Positions 1 through 9,260 of a DNA stretch of 64,000 bases are shown piece after piece. The notes under the pieces were generated by a model. That model ran no database searches. It was not told the origin of the DNA and worked only from the letters and a program-made list of their open reading frames with translations. Source of the DNA: Ricordea florida. Lineage: Eukaryota > Cnidaria > Anthozoa > Corallimorpharia > Ricordeidae. Position 1 is the stretch's first letter, and the number at the start of each line of letters is the position of its first letter. The stretch is from contig OX453276.1 in the NCBI GenBank assembly GCA_949710005.1, positions 26,772,846 to 26,836,845 on the forward strand. Reading direction: 5' to 3'. The translations under genes and the position numbers were made by a program.

Positions 1-94
1 AGGGTCACAGCTAAATGGGCCCAAGCTAACGGCGAAGTTGAGCGACGAAACAGATCGATCATGAAAAGACTAAAGATCGCCCAGGCTGAGGGAC
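1..94 (+). pseudogene. Ty3/Gypsy-type integrase core, 3' part (left piece)
   Basis: Frame 1 is open from the window edge and reads like the end of a retrotransposon integrase catalytic core (short motif ANGEVERRNR followed by a basic helix). The frame is cut at about base 94, where a SINE begins, and matching integrase sequence resumes at about 586. It is part of one dead element with the piece at 586-1144 and the LTR at 1235-1384. The assignment rests on motif recognition. Confidence 0.7.
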
Positions 95-585
95 GATGAT
101 GATAATGATGATAATGAATTTATATAGCGCACTTTTTCATATGAATATGTTCAAAGGCGCTTTACACTTCTATTGGGTGAGATCGGACGTCAGTATGTAT
201 AGGCGCCTCTGGCTGCCGCTATCAGCCCATATGTGATCTCACACACCCACCCAACCCATGCATGAATTGTCAGATGAAACCAGACGTAGGGATAGGCCAC
301 CACACTGGGAACTACGTCTCCTACTCTTTTCGAACAGTGTGTGGGTTCTTTAACGTCCCACAGATTATTAGGGACAAGTGTTGAGAGACGGGTCCTACGG
401 TTTATCGTCCTTATCCGAGAAGACTAGAAAGTCTAACTATTTACAGATGCCATTACAAAGGCAGCACTTTCTCCTCCGTTACTTTTGAGACCCCGAGTGT
501 TGGTCCGGCCGGGGTTTGAACCCGCAACCTCCCGCACGGTAGTCCAGTGCTCTACCAACTGAGCTAACCGGTCGGCGGACCACCC
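95..585 (-). mobile_element. tRNA-derived SINE inserted in the Gypsy integrase
   Basis: On the minus strand the head (about 585-510) has a pol III A box like TAGCTCAGTTGGT and a B box GGTTCAAACCC spaced as in a tRNA. The anticodon stem does not pair, so this is not a working tRNA gene. The body runs to a simple (ATC/ATT)-rich tail at 95-120, the expected SINE 3' end. The insertion splits an integrase frame, which fixes its approximate limits. A clear target-site duplication was not resolved. Confidence 0.65.
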
Positions 586-1144
586 TGGAAAGCTGAGTTG
601 AGGAAATACTTGAGATCATAACGGAGTCTGCCACACACGACGACCGGGAGGAGCCCTGCGGAATTATTATTCAACCGAAAGATGAGAGGGAAAATCCTGG
701 ACTGAGCATGAGTCACATGATCAAGAAGTCTTCGACAGAGAAGCCGAACAGAAGGTAACAACCAAGGCTTATGCCGACACCCGTCGTGCAGCCTGCCCCT
801 CTACGATTGACGTGGGAGATCAAGTGCTGATGAAGCAGGACCAACATAACAAATTGACCACCACCTTTAACCCAGTACCACACACAGTGATAAGCATAAA
901 TGGGAATAGTACAATCGTACAGAGCCCCAGTGGTACACAATATTCCAGAAATACCAGCCACATCAAGAACTACACTCCAGATATCTCAGAGCATGAGAAG
1001 GAGGTGGATATAATGGCAGAGGACAGAATGATGGAAGACACAAAAGACACAATGGAAGCCAATCTAGAAGGGACTGAGCCGGAACAGAGGCCACAGAGAG
1101 CGAGGACAAGGCCGAAACGCTTCGACGACTGCATCATGGGATAA
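586..1144 (+). pseudogene. Ty3/Gypsy integrase C-terminal part and polyprotein end
   Basis: Integrase sequence resumes after the SINE. Stops fall at 619-621 and 703-705 and the frame changes between about 700 and 719. From there to the stop at 1144 the frame is open and includes the small integrase C-terminal beta domain (DVGDQVLMKQ, then alternating polar and aromatic residues) and a charged tail ending RARTRPKR. The element cannot be active: it has a SINE insertion, stops and a frame break. Confidence 0.7.
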
Positions 1145-1234
1145 CTCATGAACTTTGGCCCATGCCTAACCTTGTTTTCAGATTTAGCTTTAAGTCATTT
1201 GAACCATAAACTTCAATCCCTACAAAAGGGGAGA

Positions 1235-1384
1235 TGTAGTATATTAGAAGACTGGCGCAAGTTAAGGAGTGCACATGTGTAAAAGTAGATGGTCAGTAGC
1301 ACGATGGCGACGTGTGAGCAATGTTGTGTCAGAAACATTAAATCCAAACCATTCTGCTGTTTCTAGCCTAGAGGCGGTATTACA
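1235..1384 (+). repeat. Gypsy 3' LTR with polypurine tract
   Basis: A purine tract (AAAAGGGGAGA, about 1224-1234) is followed by TGTAGTATATTAG, and the block ends ...GGTATTACA, giving TG...CA termini and a short 150-base LTR. It lies about 90 bases after the polyprotein stop, as expected for a Ty3/Gypsy 3' end. Sequence from a different element (non-LTR reverse transcriptase) starts directly after it, so the LTR element appears to have inserted into or beside that older fragment. Confidence 0.55.
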
Positions 1385-1765
1385 ATAACGAAGAGTGAAC
1401 TCATATTGTATGCGGATCATGCTGTTTTTATAGTTGCTGGGTCAACACCCCAAGAGCTTAATGATGCCTTTCGATTACTTCACTCTCCGACTGGTACACC
1501 AACAACAAATCAACGCTTAATGTAAGGAAGAATTAATTGATGCTTTCGGGTAATAACAAGACAATGTTTTTTCCGTTTAATGACTTTCAGTTTTCAACTG
1601 ACGAAGGACAAATAAATCGTTTTTCATATTTTAAGTATCTAGGCGTATTATTGGATGAGAAACGGAAATGGAAGATGCACGTCAATAGCCTCTTACAAAT
1701 ATTAGAGCATCGCCTGGCCGTCTTCATATTTTGATGGTCTTGTCCTACCACACCTAGATTATGCA
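1385..1765 (+). pseudogene. Non-LTR retrotransposon reverse-transcriptase fragment
   Basis: About 1395-1500 encodes a YADD-type catalytic box with the second Asp changed to His (LYADHAVF). It is followed after a frame change by YLGVLLDE and a W-x-x-H block (1537-1734), and by LVLPHLDYADV after another shift (1733-1763). These are the late RT palm and thumb blocks of a LINE-type element. At least two frame breaks and the catalytic substitution show it is dead. It is unrelated in orientation and sequence to the larger non-LTR copy at 33.3-36.2 kb. Confidence 0.6.
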
Positions 1766-1767
1766 GA

Positions 1768-2030
1768 TGTTGACGGGAGACTATGACATACTGGCATGAA
1801 GTATAAACCCTCCCATTATGCCATATAGTCTCCCGCGCCAATCTCAATGGTGCGGGAGACTATATGGCATACTGGCATGTAGTATAAACCCTTCCATTAT
1901 GCAAAATAGTTTCCCGCTCCATCGTAATGGCGCGCAAGTCTATATGGCGTACTGTGAAAATTTATACTACATGCCAGTATGCCATAGTCTCCCGCACCAT
2001 TGTGATGGCATCTTGAGACTACGTTACGTA
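1768..2030. repeat. Foldback repeat, 'GACTATATGGCATACTGGC' family
   Basis: At least four copies of a roughly 40-base unit in alternating orientation (direct: GGGAGACTATATGGCATAC; inverted: GTATGCCATATAGTCTCCC), joined by AT-rich linkers holding GGTGCGGGAG or its complement. The whole block can fold into long hairpins. A second palindromic copy is at 30062-30166 inside intron 4 of gene A. No coding capacity is credible. Confidence 0.65.
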
Positions 2031-2435
2031 TACTTGGTTGGAAATCATTTTATGTGTAATCAGGTTTTTTTTTATGTGTAATCACGTTTCTCTTGTGAGA
2101 CCAAGCAACTCATTCAACACGACTTCGTGTGCTCATAGTCTATTTGTTCTATTTTCGATGGTCTAGATCCCAGCCCACCATATGTCTCTGTAATACTTCT
2201 TCCAGTACCTAACACCTGAGGATTACCTAAGCTTTCAATGAACGTAGATGTACTAGCCCTCTATTCCAGCAAACTTAAAATCAAAGGCGGGCATAAAAAA
2301 GGGTTTCGTGATACACACTCCGTATGAACTCCACCCGAACTATTGGTTATCATTTTATTGATTTGCATTTACCAAAAATGAGCACTTTGAAGTTGCCTTT
2401 TCTCTGGGGAGCTGAGAACGATAATCTCACAGTTC

Positions 2436-2588
2436 ATGAATGTTTTCATTGTCTTGATTAGCATGCTGGATGTTTTGATTGGTATGCTCTTTGTTCTTGT
2501 ATTCTATATAATCCTGAAAATTTACCAAAACTTTTTATTTGCAGCTCATCACTCAAGTCCACGCTGTAGAAGACTGCGCAACAAGTAA
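2436..2588 (+). CDS. Possible small membrane protein or terminal exons, unrecognised
   Basis: A 50-codon frame starts at ATG 2436 with about 32 strongly hydrophobic residues (a potential membrane span) followed by a basic tail rich in Arg. Within it, TTTATTTGCAG ending at 2544 is a good splice acceptor and GTAAGT at 2585 a strong donor, so 2545-2584 may instead be a 40-base internal exon. Splicing to an acceptor at 4520-4521 keeps the frame open to TAG at 4568-4570 (about 15 more residues). The family is not recognised. The hydrophobic stretch could be chance in AT-rich intron DNA. Confidence 0.25.
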   Translation: MNVFIVLISMLDVLIGMLFVLVFYIILKIYQNFLFAAHHSSPRCRRLRNK

Positions 2589-4521
2589 GTTTTCACTTCA
2601 ACTTTGTATCTACTACAAGTCTGACAACCATAGCGGTATATCCAATATACCTTCTTTTTTTTCATATTCGTAGCGGCATGGCTTTAAATGCACTTTTAAT
2701 GCTATTTGGTTGAATGCGAACTAGTGTATTTGTCGCATAGTTGCACCCTCTATTCATGGTTATTCATCATTGATACAAGTTACATGTACTTATCATAAAT
2801 ATCCGATTTGCCATTTTTTTAAAAAAAATTATCTAATCTAATCATGACAGACTTTTTAGAAAGAACCTCGCAACGTAGGCACCTACAACCTCGGACAAAA
2901 CCTGTTGAGACACATGACAAAAATACCTATCTTTTGCACTTACCATGACAAAAATGCTTACCGTAGCTAGTAGAAAGACCATTTCCCCTCTCCCCTATTG
3001 CAATGTTGTTTGCAGTAACACAAGAAATGCACACATGAGCTGTTAAGCCAAAACAACATTGTACCGGGGGTGGGGAGGGGGACGAATTTGTTCCTTTTGG
3101 ACACGATGGTTGCATGGCTCGAAATTTAAAATTGTATTGAAATGTCTCAACAGTTTTGTCCAGGGTTGCAGTTTCCCTCAGTCAACACCCAACTCTGCGC
3201 AAAACAGTGATTGAAGTTCTGTGCACTATACTAGCGTACAGCGCTTAATAGAGGCACGTCATAATCTTGTCCGGCGCTCCATTTCTTAAAAGATTCTTGG
3301 AACTACGTTACTTTCAACAATAGCTTTGATCAAATTGTTGTTTGTCCTGCGATACCTTTATTCAAAATCCCCCCAGTAATCTCAATTGAGTCATTTATAG
3401 GGCAGTTTTTCTCTGGGAACGGTAGAACCAAGAGCTTTCAACCTAATGTTAAATACTAACTGATGGAAAACTTGAGACGTTTGTCTCTCTTGCAACAGGG
3501 AAAATTAAGAAATTAGGATCCATGCAAGTTTCGCTTGTGAAGTCGTAGTTAGCTAAATATGGGGTTGGCTGCACAAAAGGCGGCGAGCCTGGCTCTGGAG
3601 GGCCTGTTTCCTACTTTGAATCAATTACACTGACTTAAGCCAAAATCGAGAGGGATTCTTTTCTGTCAGTTTGCAATTTCAATACTTTCAAGTCAGACGA
3701 AATTGGGAAAATTTTGACAGATATCTTCCTATTGTCCTAGAAACCGAAATAATTAGGAAAAATGCGGGAAAATTAGTAGCACAAAGAAATTCCAGGAGTT
3801 ACCAATATTATTTGACAATGCAGATCTACTTTGACAATACAAATTGTTTCAAATACGAGGGCACATGCATAGATTTGATTCCTAATGGATTAACATAACT
3901 GCACTCGTAGCAATGCACTTCTTTAAAACGGCGCGGTCAATTTTATGCATCGTTCCTTCTGTATAGAGTTGATTTTAATCGGAGTGGTACGCACGGGAAT
4001 TCCATTGGCTTATATTATATAATAACTTATTTGGTTTTGCTCTTGTCATTTTTGCATCACCAGTGTCGTTTTCTGAATTTTACAGCGAAGATTATCACAG
4101 CAATCGAATTTTATCCGAAAATCAGCTCCCTGCTTGATTAATATTAATTCGAATTCTTTCAAAAACCAGTGTTAGCGACGGCGCTCTGTTAGTTGCTGAC
4201 ATGTAGACTGCTTTCGGAGGGAAAAATGCCAAATACTTGAATAACATTTCTGGTGAAGAAAAGGAGGTTAAAGGTGTTTAGTAAAGCTTAACTTAGGTAG
4301 TGGATATCCCGAGATCTCCCGGGAGCGCGGGTGGTGTAATCAAAAAATCTCGGGATATTTTTATAAAGGCTTACTTGGTTCATTACCCTTGAACTGCATT
4401 TGTATGACTTACTGACATGACCCGTCCAAAAATTATTGTGTAATGTGACCTCTTTTTATCCCTGTATTTTGGTCCTGTTTTTGTGGTACCGACTAAACTA
4501 TCCAAATTGTTTTCCATGCAG

Positions 4522-4570
4522 TAAAAGAACCTCGTCAGAGCCGTTTCTCAAGGAGCAGAGATTGAACTAG
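4522..4570 (+). CDS. Possible last exon paired with 2545-2584
   Basis: The acceptor TTTTCCATGCAG ends at 4521. Joined in phase 2 to the candidate exon at 2545-2584, the frame reads through a short Ser/Lys/Arg-rich tail to TAG at 4568. The only support is splice-site quality and frame continuity. Confidence 0.2.
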
Positions 4571-5146
4571 CCAATTTGTTCTTAATTTGGAAGCCATCTT
4601 AAACTGAAAACCTGGCTTGTGAGGGGATGGACGCTGAAAGGCTGTACTGCGGAACCCTAATTGAATGCTGGCTATGACTCTATTAAGAGCTCCATTTTGT
4701 TTTGTCTGTGTCTAACTACCAATCTGTTATATATTTACGGACAAGTATGTTTCTTCTTATTTATATTGATTTTATTGATTTCCTGCCTCACGAAAAGATT
4801 TATCAACACACATCTGCGTAGTATTTAAAAATACAACAAATTGATGGGCTCGATACCGAACCATCTTGACCGCAAGTTAGCAGTTGTCCATGTGCTTGAT
4901 CTCCAAGAAAAAAAGGGTAAAAATGTAAGACAGACACATGAGAAAATGATTATTAAAACAACTGCTCGCAAAAAATAGGCTTGAGGCTCGCAGCTTGAGG
5001 CTCCGGCTAACAGACTCGTACTTTAGTACACTCGTATCTTATGCTGGACAAGGCCAAATATTAACCTCCATGCATATTTTTCCTGGTTTTGCTTCTGTTT
5101 TTCGCTACAGACGTTTAGCGTTCCTTGACTAGTCACGTGTTCAGCG

Positions 5147-6384
5147 ATGGAAATGAATCTTGCGATCCTTGCTCTTGTGGCAACGCTGTTTTCCTTTGGT
5201 GCTGTGCAGGCACATCCAAGTAAGCACCGATTGGAATAACAAGTACACTTTGTAAAAGATATGTATAGAGCGACCAGCTTGTGCACCATTTTTGACCGTG
5301 TTTTATGTCCTCCTCCCTCTATCCGGAGGTGACAGGAACGCTGTTGGAGGGAGAGAGGTGATATGTAGTAGTAGTGTGAGGCGTTCGGCAAGTCTTGCAG
5401 CGCTTGGTTCCATTCGTCAGCAAAATATCAGAGCACAATGGAAAAACACAGCGTTAAAGATATACCTTGTTTCCAAATGACACAATTGAATTTGAAATGA
5501 AGTAATTGCTTAGGCGTTGGTCCCATCTCTAAAAATGTATTCCTTCGCAACCAGAAGATATTGACATTCAAATCATAGTATTATGTGCCGGGCGTTGCTC
5601 TTATTAAACTACTTAAATGAATGTTATTACTTTCAATACGCTTGAGCGTCTAACCTAGTATTCAATTGGCAATATAAGGTTCAACTCCCATCACGAGCGA
5701 TCTCGGATTTTCTGTTCCGAGTTTAACTATACGATGCCCAACTAAGAAAATTAATTGGAAATTTCGCGCAAAAGCTTAAATTAGTCCATTACACCTCTCT
5801 CAAGGAGTATCATTATCATTGTTTTCATTTATCAAAAGCGAAAGGTGATTAAATGAAATATTTTATTTTGTTTTCAAGACTCAACACCAATGAAATGTGA
5901 GCAGTGCACAAGCTCCAAAAGTCTAAGTGACTGCGATGCTGACGCTACCATTGTGGAGTGTGACGCAGACGCTAATGAGACTCTGTTATTTGTTCATCCC
6001 ATTGAAGATTGGGACCAATGAAGGTATTTTCTCGCGCGGCTGCACTCATGAAGAAAAATACAAGAATGTAATGAAGCATTGCATATCTACTAGACGCTGC
6101 AAACTCTCATCATGCATTGAACCCGGCTGCATGGCAAGAATTGACAAAGGTAAAATGTTTACTTTGGCCTGTTTAAACCTTCCCCTGCCAAGATCGGAGC
6201 TCAACCTCTGAGTGTCATGCAGTTTCTTATATCTTCGTTCTGTATCTTACCGAAGGCTTCAGTAAAAAATTGCACACGAATAACGTTAACAAACGTAGAA
6301 CCCATCTGAGAACTGATTCGAGTTTTTATTGTAGAAACTAATCTTTTAACTGACGAATTAAAGAGTAAGGGTGTAGGACTTTAA
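5147..6384 (+). pseudogene. Secreted cysteine-rich (LU-like) gene with a one-base frame break
   Basis: Exon 1 (5147-5219) begins at ATG 5147 (alternative 5153) and encodes a signal peptide: hydrophobic core LAILALVATLFSF, then AVQA as a likely cleavage site. It ends at GTAAGC in phase 1. Exon 2 (5879-6149) follows TTTTCAAG and carries CxxC near its start, further spaced Cys, a GC pair member, and a terminal C-x3-C-x4-C block (SSCIEPGCM). This spacing resembles a Ly6/uPAR fold. Exon 2 is 271 nt, one base more than the phase-1-to-phase-1 multiple of three. The frame must change near 5975-5982, and without that change translation stops at about 6019. A candidate exon 3 (6335-6384) follows TTTATTGTAG and ends at TAA. 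Either a young pseudogene or an assembly base error. Confidence 0.5.
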
Positions 6385-7549
6385 AACTTGAACAATGGCT
6401 CTATCGCACAAACAAAAAGGATGTGTCGAAACACAAAACAGAGCTAAATTATGAATTCGCACTATTTAGCGAGTATGTTCCCCCATAAAAGTAACAAGAG
6501 CAAACGCGGAAGAAGCGTTTATTAAAAAATACATTTTTCAGTCTTACGCCTGAATTCCATGCATTTAAAAACTACAGTGAAATAAAATATGGATATATAA
6601 ATATAAATGTACAAAAAAATCTTTAAAATATAAATCTGGGAAAAGAGCCTTTTCACTCGTATGACAGCGGCCATGTTTTTAACGGAAACAAAAGATGTTT
6701 GCATAAGAATAGAGTTATTACCTGAGGATCAGTTTGTCACCAATATGCCCGTCTTTTCGTTGTTTGGGAACACCAAAACGATGCTGTGACGCTAAAACCC
6801 TTTTCTTGGATTCTTTAGATTTGCTCTAAAAGATACAAGCTGACAAACTGGCATGAAACGCCTGGCACGCATATTCCGGGACATATTCCAGGACGACCAA
6901 ATGCAAGAACAGTAAAATTGGATTAATGACCAATTGTTAATATGTGCGCGCTTCAGCTGCTTCAAAAGAATAAATATTTTAGCTGACTTCACCACCTCAA
7001 ATTCCTGACCATTCACTTCACAACGCTGTTCAACCAAGTGAACTGCCCTACGAAAGTCGATCCCAAGTTCCTTGCACTTATTAGGATTTAACTTAAAGAA
7101 ATTGTCGTACGACTAACTAACCACGTCATCCATAGTTTCGAGGGGTACTGACATGACATACCCCAATGATTCAGCAATTGTAGACGCGGACTGAAGTGGG
7201 TTCGGTAACGCTTCCATAAACGAAGTGAACCTTTCATTCTCGTGAAACTCATGCCAACTGTCCCGGAATTTAACTTAATAATCAACGGCGTTGATGGTAT
7301 CCGAGTAAATTGAACATTTCTCTACTTGTGCCCACCGTCGTCCTCCACAGAACTTTAAATTTGGTCATTTCACGTCGTTGTTTCGGAGAGAACGGCAACG
7401 AAATGTACCAAGATGCAAAACGCACGTGTGGCGCGTGCAGAGCCATTGTTTTTGCTCATTATTCCTCGCGAAGCGAGGTTACTAATCGTGTCGGTTCCGG
7501 TCAGACCACGTGACTCGCAAGCCCGAGTAAATCGAGCCGAGAGTTTTTA
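6385..7549. other. Intergenic, no assigned feature
   Basis: I found no coding frame with family signal, no repeat ends and no RNA gene in this stretch. Short frames on both strands have low-complexity or random composition. Confidence 0.4.
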
Positions 7550-7557
7550 TATATGTA

Positions 7558-7603
<46 letters not shown>

Positions 7604-7604
7604 C
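7550..7604. repeat. (TA)n microsatellite flanking the Penelope-like element
   Basis: About 40 bases of uninterrupted TA dinucleotides. A second (TA)n lies on the other side of the Penelope-like element at 9218-9256. Penelope-like elements with a GIY-YIG nuclease are known to favour such targets. Confidence 0.85.
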
Positions 7605-7704
7605 AATTGTGGAACACGAGGACGGACAACTTCGAGCGAAAAAAAAAAAATATATATATATACAGTAAAAAATCTAAAAAAAGTTTAAAAATTTAATAAA
7701 AATA

Positions 7705-7731
7705 GACGTTTCGGTCAATGACCTTCATCAG
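7705..7731 (-). ncRNA. Hammerhead-ribozyme-like motif of the Penelope-like element
   Basis: Minus strand reads CTGATGA, a GGTC/GACC stem with a three-base loop, then GAAACGTC. These are the invariant hammerhead core (CUGANGA, GAAA) and a GUC cleavage triplet with the minimal helix III typical of Penelope-associated ribozymes. No stem I pairing is visible in the flanks and one extra A follows CTGATGA, so this copy is probably inactive alone. Confidence 0.45.
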
Positions 7732-8285
7732 TTGCAGTGCAAGTGAATAAGAAATTACAATGTCCTTAAATAGGTTTACAGTATAAAAGATGACATAATA
7801 TAACAAAGATGATTACATAACAGGGCGTGGTAACACATGAAAATGAAAAAATTAACCAATGATAAACAATCGGTGATTACTAAGCGAGAAACTATGACAA
7901 TGCGATACAAAACTCAAGAAACGCAAACCAAATATGAATAAATAATCGGATATAAAACAAAAAGATTAATGTTAAAAAACTATAACATGATTCGTCAAGT
8001 CAGCCAAAAGTGTGAAGGGACCCGCATGTAAAATATTCACAGTATTCATAAAAGGCCATCCTAGGAAAAGCTTGTAATAAAAACCCCAAACAAAGCCCTT
8101 GAAGCTATGCCGCGGCAAGGCACAACAGGCGCCCTGAACAGGGCCCTTAAACAACAATAATGTAATAAATTCCCCGATGGGGGCCCCTGAGAAAACCTTG
8201 CACTAACAAAGCTAACAAGATCCAAGGTCAGGGCCTTTGAACACCTGAACTACGATAACCGCCAAATTAGCAAGTTATTTTTACG

Positions 8286-9214
8286 CTAGTTGTAGTTTAT
8301 TCTTTTTTTCGAGTGGAATTCCTGACGTTTATTCAAGCCAAAAGGTGCCAGAGAGAACAACTGTGCGCTCCAATATGCTTCTTTAGTGATTAAAAGCTTT
8401 TCGATGTTACTTGTATTGTTAGCATTTATCTGCACTTGATCAATACACTGGAAAGAAAAATCGTTTAAGTCGTGCGGTGTTCTGTTGAAATGAACCGCTA
8501 CCTCACAAGTCTTTTTCTTGGTCAGCATGGCAGACTTGTGGTTGCGAAATCTAACTCTAAAATCTGTTGTTGTAGAACCAATGTATTGTAAGTTACATTT
8601 CTTACACGAAGCCAAATAAATGACATTTTTTGAATCACAAGAAAGTTTCGATCGTATCTTATAGCTCTTGCCTGTTTGAAAACTTTGGAAAGAATTTGAT
8701 TCGACAAAGTAATTGCAACAGAGATCACATCTTGTTCTTTTGCATTTGAAGCAACCCCTAACCTCAATAGCCTCTTCAACTTTAATGTTAGAGCCATAAC
8801 GAGATGGCGCTAACAATTCCTTAAGGTTTTTAGATCTTCGAAAAGAGGCTATGATGGAATTTGGCGGGAAAAATTCTTTTAATTTGGGGTTGGATTCCAA
8901 AATACCTAGGTGTTTTCTGATGATGCGACCAACATCAGGTAAATTTGGATTAAATGTTGTTACAAATGGAAACAATTTCTTCTTAGCTTTGGCACGAGTT
9001 CTAAGTAAGTCAGTTCTAGATGTAGTTAAGGCTTTAGAAAATTGATCTTCCACTAGTTTTGTGGGATAACCCTGATTGACTAGATAACCCTTGTATTCAG
9101 TTGTTCTCTCGGCAAGAAATACTTGTTCAGAGCAGTTTCTCTGTAACCTAGTTGCTACGCCATAAGGGATAGCCTTGAAAACGTGTTTGGGGTGAGCACT
9201 TGATGGTGGAAGAT

Positions 9215-9218
<4 letters not shown>
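8286..9218 (-). CDS. Penelope-like element C-terminal protein with GIY-YIG endonuclease
   Basis: A 310-residue open frame. Residues 1-145 match the post-polymerase region of Penelope-like proteins (HPKHVFKAIPYGVATRLQRN). A Cys-rich knuckle lies at about 156-168 (CFKCKRTRCDLC). A GIY-YIG nuclease follows at about 198-260, with IYLASCKKC, then QYIGST, then a catalytic-type Arg in RVRFRNH. In the family this nuclease nicks target DNA for target-primed reverse transcription. The frame is intact to its stop, but the reverse transcriptase that should precede it is absent. The first Met is simply the first in the remaining fragment. Confidence 0.8.

Positions 9219-9256
<38 letters not shown>
9218..9256. 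repeat. (TA)n microsatellite at the 5' side of the Penelope-like element
   Basis: About 36 bases of TA repeats directly abut the truncated 5' end of the Penelope-like frame. This supports insertion into, or recombination within, a TA tract. Confidence 0.85.

Positions 9257-9260
<4 letters not shown>

Larger units (their letters stand above)
2031..5146. other. Intergenic, mostly unassigned
   Basis: Apart from the tentative small-protein exons described separately (2436-2588 and 4522-4570), I see only AT-rich unique sequence here, including an imperfect palindrome around CCCGAGATCTCCCGGGAG at 4308-4325. No transposon ends or convincing coding frames were recognised. Confidence 0.4.
7640..9218 (-). 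mobile_element. Penelope-like retroelement, 5'-truncated
   Basis: The element runs on the minus strand from the (TA)n at 9218 down to the A/TA-rich sequence near 7640. It keeps the end of the reverse transcriptase/linker, a zinc-knuckle-like block and a complete GIY-YIG nuclease (8286-9218), then about 650 bases of 3' untranslated sequence. That sequence contains a hammerhead-like motif at 7705-7731. The polymerase core is missing because the (TA)n tract truncates the 5' side, so the copy is immobile unless supplied in trans. Confidence 0.7.

Noticed and set aside
510-585. Functional tRNA gene
   Set aside because: A and B boxes are good, but the anticodon stem does not pair and the sequence continues into a SINE body with a simple tail.
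7413-7688. 91-codon plus-strand frame across the TA tract
   Set aside because: Its Tyr/Ile run is the TA microsatellite in translation.
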